Made by a program: the position numbers and the translations under genes
The notes under the pieces: model-generated
What the model was told of the DNA's origin: nothing
Database searches by the model: none
The model's input: only the letters and a program-made list of their open reading frames with translations
Part shown: positions 15,857-23,577 of the stretch, piece after piece
How the letters are laid out: each line of letters opens with the position of its first letter
Numbering within the stretch: position 1 is the stretch's first letter
Assembly (NCBI GenBank): GCA_022823085.1
Contig: JAJDXV010000004.1
Coordinates: forward strand, 1 to 46,153
Length of the DNA: 46,153 bases
Direction of reading: 5' to 3'
Origin: Candidatus Poribacteria bacterium
Lineage (GTDB): Bacteria; Poribacteria; WGA-4E; WGA-3G

Positions 15857-16942
15857 ATGATCAGAACAGTTATCAGTTTTTTCGGTGTGTGTGTTGGTTT
15901 CGCGCTCCTATTTTCTTTTACAACCGTTGTTGAGGCGGAGTGGACCGTCCTGCGGGAGGACGATATTCTCCGCGGTGATGGTATTGATGGGATGCTGCAG
16001 GATGTCTATTTCATGGATAGCCAGAACGGTCTCGTTGTTGGAGATGGCGGGCTCATGTTGGTGACATCGGATGGCGGCAAGACGTGGGAGAAAAAAGAGA
16101 TCGATATGCGTCCGCCGGGGGCAGGACAGAGACAAGGCGGTCCTCCCGGTGGTGGTCCCCCAGGCGGTTTCGGTGGTGGCGGTTCAGCACCGCTCTATAA
16201 TATCTATTTCGTAGATGAAAACGTTGGGTATATCACTGGTGGTAGAGGCACTATCTTGAAGACGGAAGACAGTGGTGAAACCTGGGTACGGAAAATGGCG
16301 AGAAGCGATACACCTGGACGTGGTGGGCGACGGGGCGGCATGCGCGCCAATTTGATGGGCATCCAGATGATTAGTGAAACGATCGGTTTCATTGCGGGAT
16401 CGGAGAATACGATTCTCAAAACAACCGATGGTGGCGAAACTTGGGTCGGCAGTTCAGAACGCGCACGCGTCGGTGAGACCCGAAACAACCTTGAAAATAT
16501 CTGGTTCGTTTCACCGACAACAGGTTGGGTTATCGGTTCATTTGGGACGCTCCTGCATACCGCCGATGGCGGCGAAACTTGGGAGAAACGGGACGCAGGT
16601 TTTGATAACAATCTGTTCGGTATCCATTTCGTAGATGAAAACACGGGTTGGATTTGTGGGCAAGAGGGTCTAATTCTGCACACGAACGATGGCGGTTCGA
16701 CTTGGAATCAGCAGAAAACCGAATCGTTTGACGATCTCCACGATATTATCTTTGTTGATGCGATGGTCGGTTGGGCAGTCGGCGGTTTCAATTCCGTTTT
16801 ACATACCACCGACGGCGGTAACACGTGGACAATATCGAATATCCCGGGGGGTGCGACGCTCAAAGGTGTTCACGCGACGGATAAGGACCACTGTTGGACG
16901 ATTAACGATTGGGGTGTCATCGCAGGATACAAAGCGGAATAG
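15857..16942 (+). CDS. Secreted Ycf48/BNR-type beta-propeller protein
   Basis: This 361-residue protein has an N-terminal signal peptide (MIRTVISFF..., cleavage probably after VVEA) followed by a seven-bladed-type propeller. The repeated blade pattern is FVDxxxGW(x)xGxxGTILxTxDGGxTW, about six or seven times, related to Ycf48/HCF136 photosystem assembly factors. Outside phototrophs this family has no settled role. Two glycine-rich insertions sit in loops: GGPPGGGPPGG at about 99-109, and GRGGRRGGM after it. I chose ATG 15857, six bases after GGAG, over the ATG at 15845. Asp-box like elements (DGGETW) are repeated but no sialidase catalytic residues are seen. Gene ends share the repeat boundary described at 16942. 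Confidence 0.85.
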   Translation: MIRTVISFFGVCVGFALLFSFTTVVEAEWTVLREDDILRGDGIDGMLQDVYFMDSQNGLVVGDGGLMLVTSDGGKTWEKKEIDMRPPGAGQRQGGPPGGGPPGGFGGGGSAPLYNIYFVDENVGYITGGRGTILKTEDSGETWVRKMARSDTPGRGGRRGGMRANLMGIQMISETIGFIAGSENTILKTTDGGETWVGSSERARVGETRNNLENIWFVSPTTGWVIGSFGTLLHTADGGETWEKRDAGFDNNLFGIHFVDENTGWICGQEGLILHTNDGGSTWNQQKTESFDDLHDIIFVDAMVGWAVGGFNSVLHTTDGGNTWTISNIPGGATLKGVHATDKDHCWTINDWGVIAGYKAE

Positions 16943-17070
16943 TTGTCAGTTTTTAGTTCGGTTTTTCTGCGAAAAACCTTTCAGTTATCAGTTACCCACT
17001 TGTGGCAGTTGCTTTGTCGGTTATCTCCACAAGGCTGCCTTACAGTGAGAGTGCCTGACAACTGACAACT
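16942..17070. repeat. GTTGTCAGTT-type intergenic palindromic repeat, copy B
   Basis: This element begins gttgtcagttttt inside the stop codon of the Ycf48-like gene and ends with aactgacaact, the inverted form of its start. It fills almost the whole gap before the Gfo/Idh gene. It shares gaatagttgtcagtt exactly with copy A, including the last Glu codon and stop of the preceding genes. Confidence 0.6.
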
Positions 17071-17086
17071 TAACGAAGGAGAGACA

Positions 17087-18298
17087 ATGTCAGAACTGAA
17101 GAGCCATAAAGTTACGATGCTCGGGAGCGGGCTTATCGGAATGTTTTACACGATGACGCTCCATAACCAGCGCGGTGCAGACCGCGTTCAGAGTGTCTAC
17201 TCTCGACGCGAGGAACGCGCGAACGCGTTCGCTGAAGAGTGGAATATCCCGCACGCAACGACCGATTTGGCGGAAGCCATCAACCATCCTGAGACGGATA
17301 CTGTTGTCATTGGATTGCCGAACAATCTACACTTAAAAGCGGTTGAGCTCGCTGCAGCGGCAGGCAAAGCTATCCTCTGTACGAAACCGCTTGGACGTAC
17401 CGCTGAAGAGGCGAAAGCGATGCTGGACATCGTTGAAAACGCTGGTGTCTTTGGGGGTTACCTTGAAGACTTGGTGTATCCGCCAAAAACGCTTAAGGCT
17501 TTGGAATCGGTCCAAAACGGCGCGCTTGGTAAAATCCTATGGGTACGCTCCCGGGAGACGCATCCCGGTCCGCACAGCGACTGGTTCTGGGATCTGGAGC
17601 AGGCAGGTGGTGGTGCTATCGTCGATATGGGGTGCCACTGTATCGAGATTATCCGAAACTTCGTCGGAAAGAACAACAGACCGCTTGAGGTGATGTGTTG
17701 GGCAGATACGCTCGTTCATCCGATTGATGCAGAGGATCACGGCATCGCGCTTATCCGATTTGAAAGCGGTGCGATGGGGCAGTTCGAGGTCGGATGGGCG
17801 TTCCGGGGCGGTATGGATTTACGCGATGAGGTTTCCGGTAGTGAAGGGACGATATGGCTTAATCATTGGCTTCGTACGGGTTATGAGATGTTCACGGCTG
17901 TCGGACAAGGCGGCTATGTCGCTGAAAAGGCGGAAAGTGATACCGGTTGGCTTTTCCCTGTCGGTGATGAAGTGGCTGAGCTCGGCTATCGCGATATGTT
18001 CCTTGATATGTTCAACGCAATCGACGAAGGACGCGAACCGATGGAGACGTTCTACGACGGTTATGTTGTGAATGCTGTTATTGATGCCTGTTACAAATCT
18101 GCGAAATCGAAGCGGTGGGAAGCCGTTGAAATTGAGGATTGGCGCGGCACTGTGGAGGCCGCCGATGCACAGGCGAGTCCGTCAGATGCCGATGAACGCT
18201 ATGCGCACCTCAAAGATGAACGGATGCCGGACGGCAGAATGAAACGTATCTTCAGAGACCGTGAAACGGGTGAGATTATTGAGAGGGTGGAGGATTAA
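17087..18298 (+). CDS. Gfo/Idh/MocA-family oxidoreductase
   Basis: This 403-residue NAD(P)-dependent sugar or cyclitol dehydrogenase has a Rossmann fold at the start ([17 protein letters not shown]), a D(T)[10 protein letters not shown] segment, and the family motif [13 protein letters not shown], in which the EKP lysine motif appears as TKP. The [17 protein letters not shown] helix with its catalytic-region histidine follows at about residues 180-196. The C-terminal alpha/beta domain is intact. GGAG precedes the ATG. It is the second such enzyme in the window, the other being at 40285, and they are not close copies. Location between surface-glycan genes suggests a role in uncommon sugar catabolism, but the substrate cannot be inferred. 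Confidence 0.88.
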   Translation: MSELKSHKVTMLGSGLIGMFYTMTLHNQRGADRVQSVYSRREERANAFAEEWNIPHATTDLAEAINHPETDTVVIGLPNNLHLKAVELAAAAGKAILCTKPLGRTAEEAKAMLDIVENAGVFGGYLEDLVYPPKTLKALESVQNGALGKILWVRSRETHPGPHSDWFWDLEQAGGGAIVDMGCHCIEIIRNFVGKNNRPLEVMCWADTLVHPIDAEDHGIALIRFESGAMGQFEVGWAFRGGMDLRDEVSGSEGTIWLNHWLRTGYEMFTAVGQGGYVAEKAESDTGWLFPVGDEVAELGYRDMFLDMFNAIDEGREPMETFYDGYVVNAVIDACYKSAKSKRWEAVEIEDWRGTVEAADAQASPSDADERYAHLKDERMPDGRMKRIFRDRETGEIIERVED

Positions 18299-18415
18299 TG
18301 AATTAACGCAAACACCTTTGCTGATGAGGTATTCCTAACCTCGTTGGGAGTGCGCAATACATCCAGTCTCATGGAAGAATCGAGTAAGACCTGAATAAAA
18401 AAGGAGGGGTTTCAA

Positions 18416-19177
18416 ATGACTCGAATACTGACAGTTTTTGCGCTTGTGTTTTGTTTCGGTCTGAGTAGTTTCGCTGCGTTTGAAGAGGAGACTGTGTTAC
18501 TATACCTCTTTGACGAAGAGGTTAACGATGAAGCGACAGACCTATCCGAGTTTGAAAATCATGGTGAGATTACCGATGCCGAATGGACAGAAGATGGGAA
18601 GATAGGTGGTGCCTTGGTCTTTGATGGTACGAGCAGTCTTATTGAAGTGCCGCATCATGAAAGTCTACTTCCCGGCGGTGATGCGTTGACAGTCGAGGCG
18701 TGGTTCAAACCGGCGGTATTTCCGGGTGGACATCCGCCGATTGCGAGGAAAGGTTCCGTTGCTGAAAGTGGATGGGGTTTCGATACACCGGGTGGTAAAA
18801 TTCGCGGATTCGTCTATACTGCTCCTGGTGCTGCTGCTGTTGCTGAAGGCACGACCCAGATGACATTGGACGCATGGCATCATGTTGCTATGGTCTACGA
18901 CGGCGCAGAAATTCGCATCTATCTTGACGGTGAATTGGAGGGAGATGTCGCACGAGAAGGCGACATCAACGAGAACGAAGCCTCAGTGTGGATCGGTAAG
19001 AAAGCGAATGAGAGTGTATGGTTGAATGGAACGCTTGATGAGCTCCGTATTCTCAATATCGCGCTATCGCAAGAACAGATTCAAGAGGATATGGAGGAAG
19101 GCATCGCGTTTGCTGTGGAGGTCACAGGGAAACTCACAACAACATGGGGACGGATTAAATCTGAAATCCGCAATTAG
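18416..19177 (+). CDS. Secreted LamG/concanavalin-like protein with KLTTTW tail
   Basis: This 253-residue protein has a signal peptide (MTRILTVFALVFCFGLSSFAA) and a LamG-type jelly-roll domain: LYLFDEE at the start, GALVFDGTSSLIEVP, LTVEAWFKP, WHHVAMVYDGAEIRIYLDGEL, and a closing LDELRILNIALS. Such domains bind carbohydrates. The last residues GKLTTTWGRIK are shared with the second LamG protein at 23578 (KLTTTWARLK), although the two are otherwise only distantly similar. This suggests a conserved C-terminal tag. A strong AGGAGGGG precedes the ATG. The PhyH gene begins 15 bp after the stop, so the two may be co-transcribed. Confidence 0.85.
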   Translation: MTRILTVFALVFCFGLSSFAAFEEETVLLYLFDEEVNDEATDLSEFENHGEITDAEWTEDGKIGGALVFDGTSSLIEVPHHESLLPGGDALTVEAWFKPAVFPGGHPPIARKGSVAESGWGFDTPGGKIRGFVYTAPGAAAVAEGTTQMTLDAWHHVAMVYDGAEIRIYLDGELEGDVAREGDINENEASVWIGKKANESVWLNGTLDELRILNIALSQEQIQEDMEEGIAFAVEVTGKLTTTWGRIKSEIRN

Positions 19178-19192
19178 CACCTGGAGATGATT

Positions 19193-20047
19193 ATGATAGA
19201 TACAAGCTGGCTTGAATACTGTGCTACTGATGCGCAACTCAAAGCCTTCAATGACATGGGGTACCTCATTGTTGAGGACGCTATCAGCACGGAGATGGTG
19301 GATGCATTGGAGGAAGTTGCGGATCGACTTGATGCTGAGGAACGTAGTAAAAAAGGGTTGGCACCGCACAAATTGTTGTCGAAGTTCCGTACCGTCGTTG
19401 AGGACGACTTATTGCTGGAATTGCTTGACAATAAGAAGGTTTTTCCGCTGCTCTGGGACATCCTCGGATGGAATATCCAACTCTATATCTCGCATCTTAT
19501 CATGTATCCGCCAGAACCGGCGGATACACCGCGTGTTACCAAAGCCGCGCATTGGCATCAGGACGGCGGCAGACCTGTACCGGAGATGGAACGTCCACAC
19601 CCGCGACTTTCACTGAAAGTTAGTTACTGGCTGACCGATGTTACCGATCGCGATAACGGTGCGATGCGTCTGGTTCCGGGTAGCCATAAGCTTGATACCC
19701 GTCCACCAAACAGCGACAACGACCCTGATGGTGATCCCGAAGGTGCGATGGATCTGCTTGTCAAACGCGGCACGGCAGTGCTGTTTGATCGACGGATGTG
19801 GCATTCGCGCGGCTGGAATTTCTCCGATGTGACGCGGAAGGTTCTGTTTATGGGGTATAGTTATCGCTGGTTGCGTGGATTGGATTACAACCTCATGCCA
19901 CCGGAACTCTTGGATAAATGCGACCCGATTCGGCGACAACTCTTAGGTGACGGTGTGGATGTCAAAGGCTGGTGGCAACCGACAGATGCAGATGTGCCTT
20001 TGAAGACCTGGATCGCGGAGCATCGCGGTGAGGAATATCTGCGGTAG
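19193..20047 (+). CDS. Phytanoyl-CoA dioxygenase (PhyH)-like oxygenase
   Basis: This 284-residue protein belongs to the PhyH branch of iron- and 2-oxoglutarate-dependent dioxygenases. The iron-binding HxD is in AHWHQDGGR (about residues 123-131), the distal histidine in RRMWHSRGWN, and the 2OG-binding arginine is probably in TRKVLFMGYSYRW. The opening, FNDMGYLIVEDAI, is the usual family start. PhyH-like enzymes hydroxylate a wide range of small molecules, not only phytanoyl-CoA, and are greatly expanded in some marine uncultured bacteria. The ATG at 19193 has GGAG at proper distance; the ATG at 19187 touches it and is unlikely to be used. Confidence 0.88.
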   Translation: MIDTSWLEYCATDAQLKAFNDMGYLIVEDAISTEMVDALEEVADRLDAEERSKKGLAPHKLLSKFRTVVEDDLLLELLDNKKVFPLLWDILGWNIQLYISHLIMYPPEPADTPRVTKAAHWHQDGGRPVPEMERPHPRLSLKVSYWLTDVTDRDNGAMRLVPGSHKLDTRPPNSDNDPDGDPEGAMDLLVKRGTAVLFDRRMWHSRGWNFSDVTRKVLFMGYSYRWLRGLDYNLMPPELLDKCDPIRRQLLGDGVDVKGWWQPTDADVPLKTWIAEHRGEEYLR

Positions 20048-20081
20048 AGACGTTTGGGGTTCTCGTCGTACTCGTTTAGCA

Positions 20082-20106
20082 TTTAGCAAACAAGCGCGTT
20101 GCTAAA
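20082..20106. terminator. Short inverted repeat before xisH
   Basis: The 8-bp arms tttagcaa (20082-20089) and ttgctaaa (20099-20106) flank a 9-base loop. There is no T-run after it, so it may be a weak terminator of the PhyH transcript or an operator for xisHI. Motif evidence only. Confidence 0.3.
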
Positions 20107-20123
20107 ATGTAAGGAAGCAGCCA

Positions 20124-20540
20124 ATGCCAACCAAAGACATTTATCATGACACCGTGAAAAACGCATTAATTAAGGACGGTTGGACGATCACAGATGATCC
20201 GCTTCGTTTGAGGTGGGGGAACGATCTCTTGTACGTAGGTTTGGGAGCAGAACGGCTTTTGACAGCTAAAAAAGAAGACCAAAAAATCGCCGTTGAGGTC
20301 AAAAGTTTCGTGGGTCCTTCTAACATAGCAGCCCTTGAAAACGCGTTAGGTCAATATATTGTTTACCGGAATATTATTGAGGAACTTGAACCTGATAGGA
20401 CGCTGTACCTTGCTGTCCACGAGGAGATTTTTTCCACTATTTTTGAGGAGGCACTGGGGGAGATGCTCCTCCGCAAAAATCACATCAAACTGGTTATCTT
20501 TAGCAGAACCGAGGAGGTCATTGTTAAATGGAACGCATAG
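20124..20540 (+). CDS. xisH: XisH-like protein
   Basis: This 138-residue protein is a clear match to XisH, named for the fdxN element excision controlling factors of heterocyst-forming cyanobacteria: MPTKDIYHDTVKNALIKDGWTI at the start, YVGLGAERLL, AVEVKSFVG, the ALGQYIVYRNIIEE segment and LYLAVHE. The E-x-K of AVEVKSF, with an upstream acidic residue, suggests a PD-(D/E)XK-like fold. XisH and XisI are almost always adjacent, as here; outside Anabaena they are not tied to a known excision event. AAGGAAG precedes the ATG. The stop lies 13 bp inside xisI. Confidence 0.9.
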   Translation: MPTKDIYHDTVKNALIKDGWTITDDPLRLRWGNDLLYVGLGAERLLTAKKEDQKIAVEVKSFVGPSNIAALENALGQYIVYRNIIEELEPDRTLYLAVHEEIFSTIFEEALGEMLLRKNHIKLVIFSRTEEVIVKWNA

Positions 20541-20860
20541 AAAAGTACCGTCAGATTATACTACGCGTCCTTGATGAGTACACGGAAGTGCCACCGACCT
20601 ACGGGGACATGATAGATGAAATCATTGTTGATCAAGAAGCGGATCGCTATTTGTGGATGACGCGAGGCTATCAGAAACATAAACGCATCCATGCCTGTAT
20701 TGTCCGAATTGATATTATTAATGAAAAGTTGTGGATTCAACACGATAATACGGAAGGCATCGCACCCGAATTAGAGCGATATGGGGTTCCGAAAGAGCAT
20801 ATTGTTTTGGGATTCCGTCCACCGGACATCCGACCCTATACAGGATACGCGGTGGAGTAA
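20528..20860 (+). CDS. xisI: XisI-like protein
   Basis: This 110-residue protein matches XisI: IEKYRQIILRVLDEY at the start, a middle segment EADRYLWMTRGYQ, then IHACIVRIDIINEKLWIQHDNTEGIAPEL and the family end HIVLGFRPPDIRPYTGYAV. The start overlaps the end of xisH by 13 bp and its Shine-Dalgarno GAGGAGG lies inside xisH, so the pair is translationally linked. In Anabaena, XisH and XisI act with the recombinase XisF; no site-specific recombinase occurs in this window. A toxin-antitoxin-like role has been considered for the pair because of its patchy distribution. Confidence 0.9.
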   Translation: MERIEKYRQIILRVLDEYTEVPPTYGDMIDEIIVDQEADRYLWMTRGYQKHKRIHACIVRIDIINEKLWIQHDNTEGIAPELERYGVPKEHIVLGFRPPDIRPYTGYAVE

Positions 20861-21031
20861 TCAACCGTTGTGTAGAACCTATCAAAACCTCAAGAACCTC
20901 TAAAAACCTACAGGAGATTGTGTTTTGTGTCTACTTCCTGCTTCAACGTCCACTGCGCTCACAACTGAGGTCTTACACGGACTCCATCAGGCGTTTAGCG
21001 TCTCCTCGCAACTCGGGGCGACGGTGAGAGG

Positions 21032-21388
21032 TCAAGCAGGACAGAGATTCAGAGCCGCATTCAAATCACGGTCAATATCTAAACCGCACTCGGTGCAATG
21101 ATAGCTGCGATCTGAAAGTGTCAACTCTGTTTTCTTATGTCCACAACGACTACACGTTTTGCTACTTGCAAAGAATTGATCTGCTTCGGTTATCGGTATA
21201 CCACGCCTGTCTGCGAGGTCACTTGTAACATCTTTGAACTGGTTCCGCCCTAAATTCCCAAAAAAATCCCAATTGCCGGGCTCAGTACTATTTGCAAAAA
21301 CACCAAGTGGTGTATCGGTCGCACAGAGATAGGATTTCAATTGGTCAATTCCGTCCCCTTGAACACCTAACGTCTTCTTTATTTTTAA
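21032..21388 (-). pseudogene. Chimeric relic: HsdR-N-like fragment joined to TnpB C-terminus
   Basis: One open frame joins two unrelated gene pieces. The first part (about 21388-21200) reads LGVQGDGIDQLKSYLCAT, GVFANS and WDFFGN, resembling the EQLxSYL...GVxTNG...WxFFGN end of the HSDR_N nuclease domain of type I restriction subunits. The second part (about 21200-21032) is the C-terminal zinc ribbon of an IS605-type TnpB: FFASSKTCSRCGHKK, YHCTECGLDIDRDLNAALNL, with all four cysteines and the terminal RuvC aspartate (DRDLNAA) intact. The rest of both genes is missing; an in-frame stop lies at 21428-21430. Downstream, to about 20920, the minus strand has GCAGTGGACG and GAAGCAGGAAGTAG, typical of TnpB-associated right ends, but no intact terminal hairpin is seen. 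Confidence 0.7.
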
Positions 21389-21423
21389 ATTAAAATAACA
21401 GGAAATGGGGTACCCATCTGTAG

Positions 21424-22152
21424 TTAGTCATCGTTTTCAGATTTTTCTGAAGGGGTGCGTTTGGATGGATCATACGGTACATATTTGACCCCGTTGCGTT
21501 TGCCCTCTTCCTCAAGAGCTCTCACATACGCAAAGAATTCATCCAGAGTTTTGAATTGCGCACTCAGTTCTGCCTTGATTCGATAGCACTCTTCGAGGAT
21601 AGGATCCGTGTAAGTTTCAGGATCGTACTCTGGGTGTTTTTCTGGTGCTTCTTTCATCTGAATGTCCTCCATTAATACTACAGGCGTGCAAATGGTTATG
21701 GGTTGAAATCCTGCCTCTCGGCAAACCTCGTAGATATGTTCACTTTTGCGTTCATTTACAATATGCTTGTGATTCCACGATACCAAATACTCAACGTTGT
21801 GTACCGTCGCAATAGCAATATGCTGAGCATCAAATACAGAACCTCGTGGGACTGCACCGGAATCAAGCAGTTTTTCCACAAGCATATCCACATCGGGCGA
21901 AACTTCTAATATCGTCAACGACGATACAATTTCAAGCCGTTGCAGTGCTGCGGTTGGATTACCTTTCTGGATTTCAGCGCGAACTATTTCTGAAATGACA
22001 AACTCAAACCTATCGGCATAATCTTCCCACAGTCTCCGACTTGCTTCCTGCCGGGATGCTAAGATTGGATTGCTACTGGGTCTGGCTACCAAGTAACTAA
22101 CAACAGTTGACTCAATATAGACTCTCGGTTTTGTTGTTGTATATTTTAGCAC
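21424..22152 (-). CDS. PIN-domain toxin-like protein fused to antitoxin-like tail
   Basis: Residues 1-160 of this 242-residue frame are a PIN (VapC-like) ribonuclease domain: PRVYIESTVVSYL with the first acidic residue, a middle EIVRAEIQKGN, VFDAQHIAIATVHNVEYLVSWNHKHI and the ending ICTPVVLMED. Residues 166-242 (MKEAPEKHPEYDPETYTDPILEECYRI..., YVPYDPSK) match small proteins usually coded separately next to such PIN genes. The internal ATG at 21657 has GGAGG at 21666-21670, eight bases away, so a free 77-residue tail protein could be made from the same message. The first start is GTG with a weak Shine-Dalgarno. Either a natural fusion or loss of the stop between two overlapping genes could explain it. 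Confidence 0.75.
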   Translation of the reverse strand: MLKYTTTKPRVYIESTVVSYLVARPSSNPILASRQEASRRLWEDYADRFEFVISEIVRAEIQKGNPTAALQRLEIVSSLTILEVSPDVDMLVEKLLDSGAVPRGSVFDAQHIAIATVHNVEYLVSWNHKHIVNERKSEHIYEVCREAGFQPITICTPVVLMEDIQMKEAPEKHPEYDPETYTDPILEECYRIKAELSAQFKTLDEFFAYVRALEEEGKRNGVKYVPYDPSKRTPSEKSENDD

Positions 22153-22260
22153 GAAATACTGCTTCTTTCAAATCAAACTTCTGGCATAGTGAAAGCGTAA
22201 AAGGATGGCAAATTGGAGAAGATTTCTTTTCCATCCTTCTAACTCAGACTTAAGATCGTA

Positions 22261-23328
22261 TCACGCCAACGTATCTTCCGCATCCGTCAGCCATGCCAAA
22301 TCAAACTTTGCAAACGACAACGTTTCGTAGGCACTACTCTCGCCGCGTTCATAGAGACAACAGATATTCATATCTGAATCAATACAGAGGTCAGCGTACG
22401 CAGCGGGACCTGCGTGCAAGACTTTCCCGCTGCTCCAAGTTTGACACTCGTCGTAGCTGATGCGAATCGTCATCCGTTCACGGCTTTCACTGGCGGGATT
22501 GGAGAACAAGATACGGTTCTTGTCGTGCTGATTGGCATCTGTATAGCGTACCATACTCGCCTGACAGATCGGTTCGATGAGGTCTTCCTCGTAACCGAAT
22601 TCCGTGAACGTATTGCCACTGTCACTGCTCCGTGCATAAGCACGCCGCTTCGGTGCGACATAGTTCCGACAGTTGAAATAGAGTCCACCATCCACCGTTT
22701 CAACGACAACCGATTCATTGGTACCCGGTTGTGCTTTGCCACCGATCTGCCACGTCTCGCCGTGATCGTCGCTGACAATCAGGTGTGAGTAGCCGTATTC
22801 GGCATAGTTCCGACTGTTTCCAAGCACATGGTCACACGGGATTACCAATCTACCGTTTGCGAGTTGAATCCCGTGGCAGGGACCGGTTGCGTACCACGTC
22901 CAGTTTTCGTTTTTGGTTGTGGCGGTGATTTCTTTCGGTTCCGTCCAGGTTTCGCCGTCGTCGGTGCTGGCGGTTACCCAGACGGTGCGGGGTGCTTCGC
23001 CTGCGACAATCTTCCCTTCTGCACCGTCAGCGAGGTTCTTGCAGAAAACGAGCCAAATTGTACCTGTATCACGATCAACGACCGGCGCAGGGTTTCCATC
23101 CGTGTCAGTTCCTGTAGAGACAGCGATTTGCATCGGCTCCCAACTTTCACCATTATCAAGACTCCGTTTCAGAACAATATCAATATCGCCTGAGTCACCG
23201 CCACCGTGTCGCCTCCCTTCGCAAAAGGCTAATAACGTTCCTTCGTTGGATCGGACAAGCGCGGGAATTCGGAAGGTATGGTACCCTTCGGTCCCCGCCG
23301 TGAAAAGTGGACGCTCTGTTTTGTACAT
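22261..23328 (-). CDS. Exo-alpha-sialidase (GH33-like)
   Basis: This 355-residue protein is a sialidase-type six-bladed propeller. It has the FRIP motif at residues 19-22, whose arginine is part of the arginine triad, and five Asp-box-like sequences (SLDNGESW, STDDGETW, SDDHGETW, SSDSGNTF, SYDECQTW). TNESVVVE carries the probable catalytic glutamate region, and R/Y residues follow near the C-terminus. There is no signal peptide, so it is predicted to be cytosolic unless exported otherwise. AAGGAGG precedes the ATG. Sialidases release terminal sialic acids from glycoconjugates; bacterial members also include sialidase-like enzymes with other glycan substrates. It fits with the sulfatase and LamG proteins as part of host or marine glycan use. 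Confidence 0.85.
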   Translation of the reverse strand: MYKTERPLFTAGTEGYHTFRIPALVRSNEGTLLAFCEGRRHGGGDSGDIDIVLKRSLDNGESWEPMQIAVSTGTDTDGNPAPVVDRDTGTIWLVFCKNLADGAEGKIVAGEAPRTVWVTASTDDGETWTEPKEITATTKNENWTWYATGPCHGIQLANGRLVIPCDHVLGNSRNYAEYGYSHLIVSDDHGETWQIGGKAQPGTNESVVVETVDGGLYFNCRNYVAPKRRAYARSSDSGNTFTEFGYEEDLIEPICQASMVRYTDANQHDKNRILFSNPASESRERMTIRISYDECQTWSSGKVLHAGPAAYADLCIDSDMNICCLYERGESSAYETLSFAKFDLAWLTDAEDTLA

Positions 23329-23394
23329 ACTTACAAGCCTCCTTGTGTAAGGTTTTATAGTAAAATCCGAAAATGAGTTTACAGTTCGCCCCGT

Positions 23395-23423
23395 CGTAAG
23401 GGCTGGGTAACCCAGCCCCTACG
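23395..23423. repeat. Palindromic hairpin repeat (CCCAGCCC/CCTAC type)
   Basis: A near-perfect palindrome cgta-gggctgggt / acccagccc-tacg with one mismatch, ending in CCCTAC(G). It lies in the 249-bp gap between the sialidase gene and the second LamG gene; nothing else was recognised there. The 3' flank CCCTAC is shared with hairpins at 67 and 32188, while the arm sequences differ. Confidence 0.6.
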
Positions 23424-23577
23424 AATTACCGTGTGTGCAAATAATTATGGAATTTAGTATGATAAGATTGTATTTCTGCGATTTATCCAAAGACCGCAAG
23501 CCTGAAACGGAGTGGAAGGCGGATCTTCAGAATAGCGTGCTCAAGTCGAGAGCCCGATGTTTAACCGCAAGGAATAA

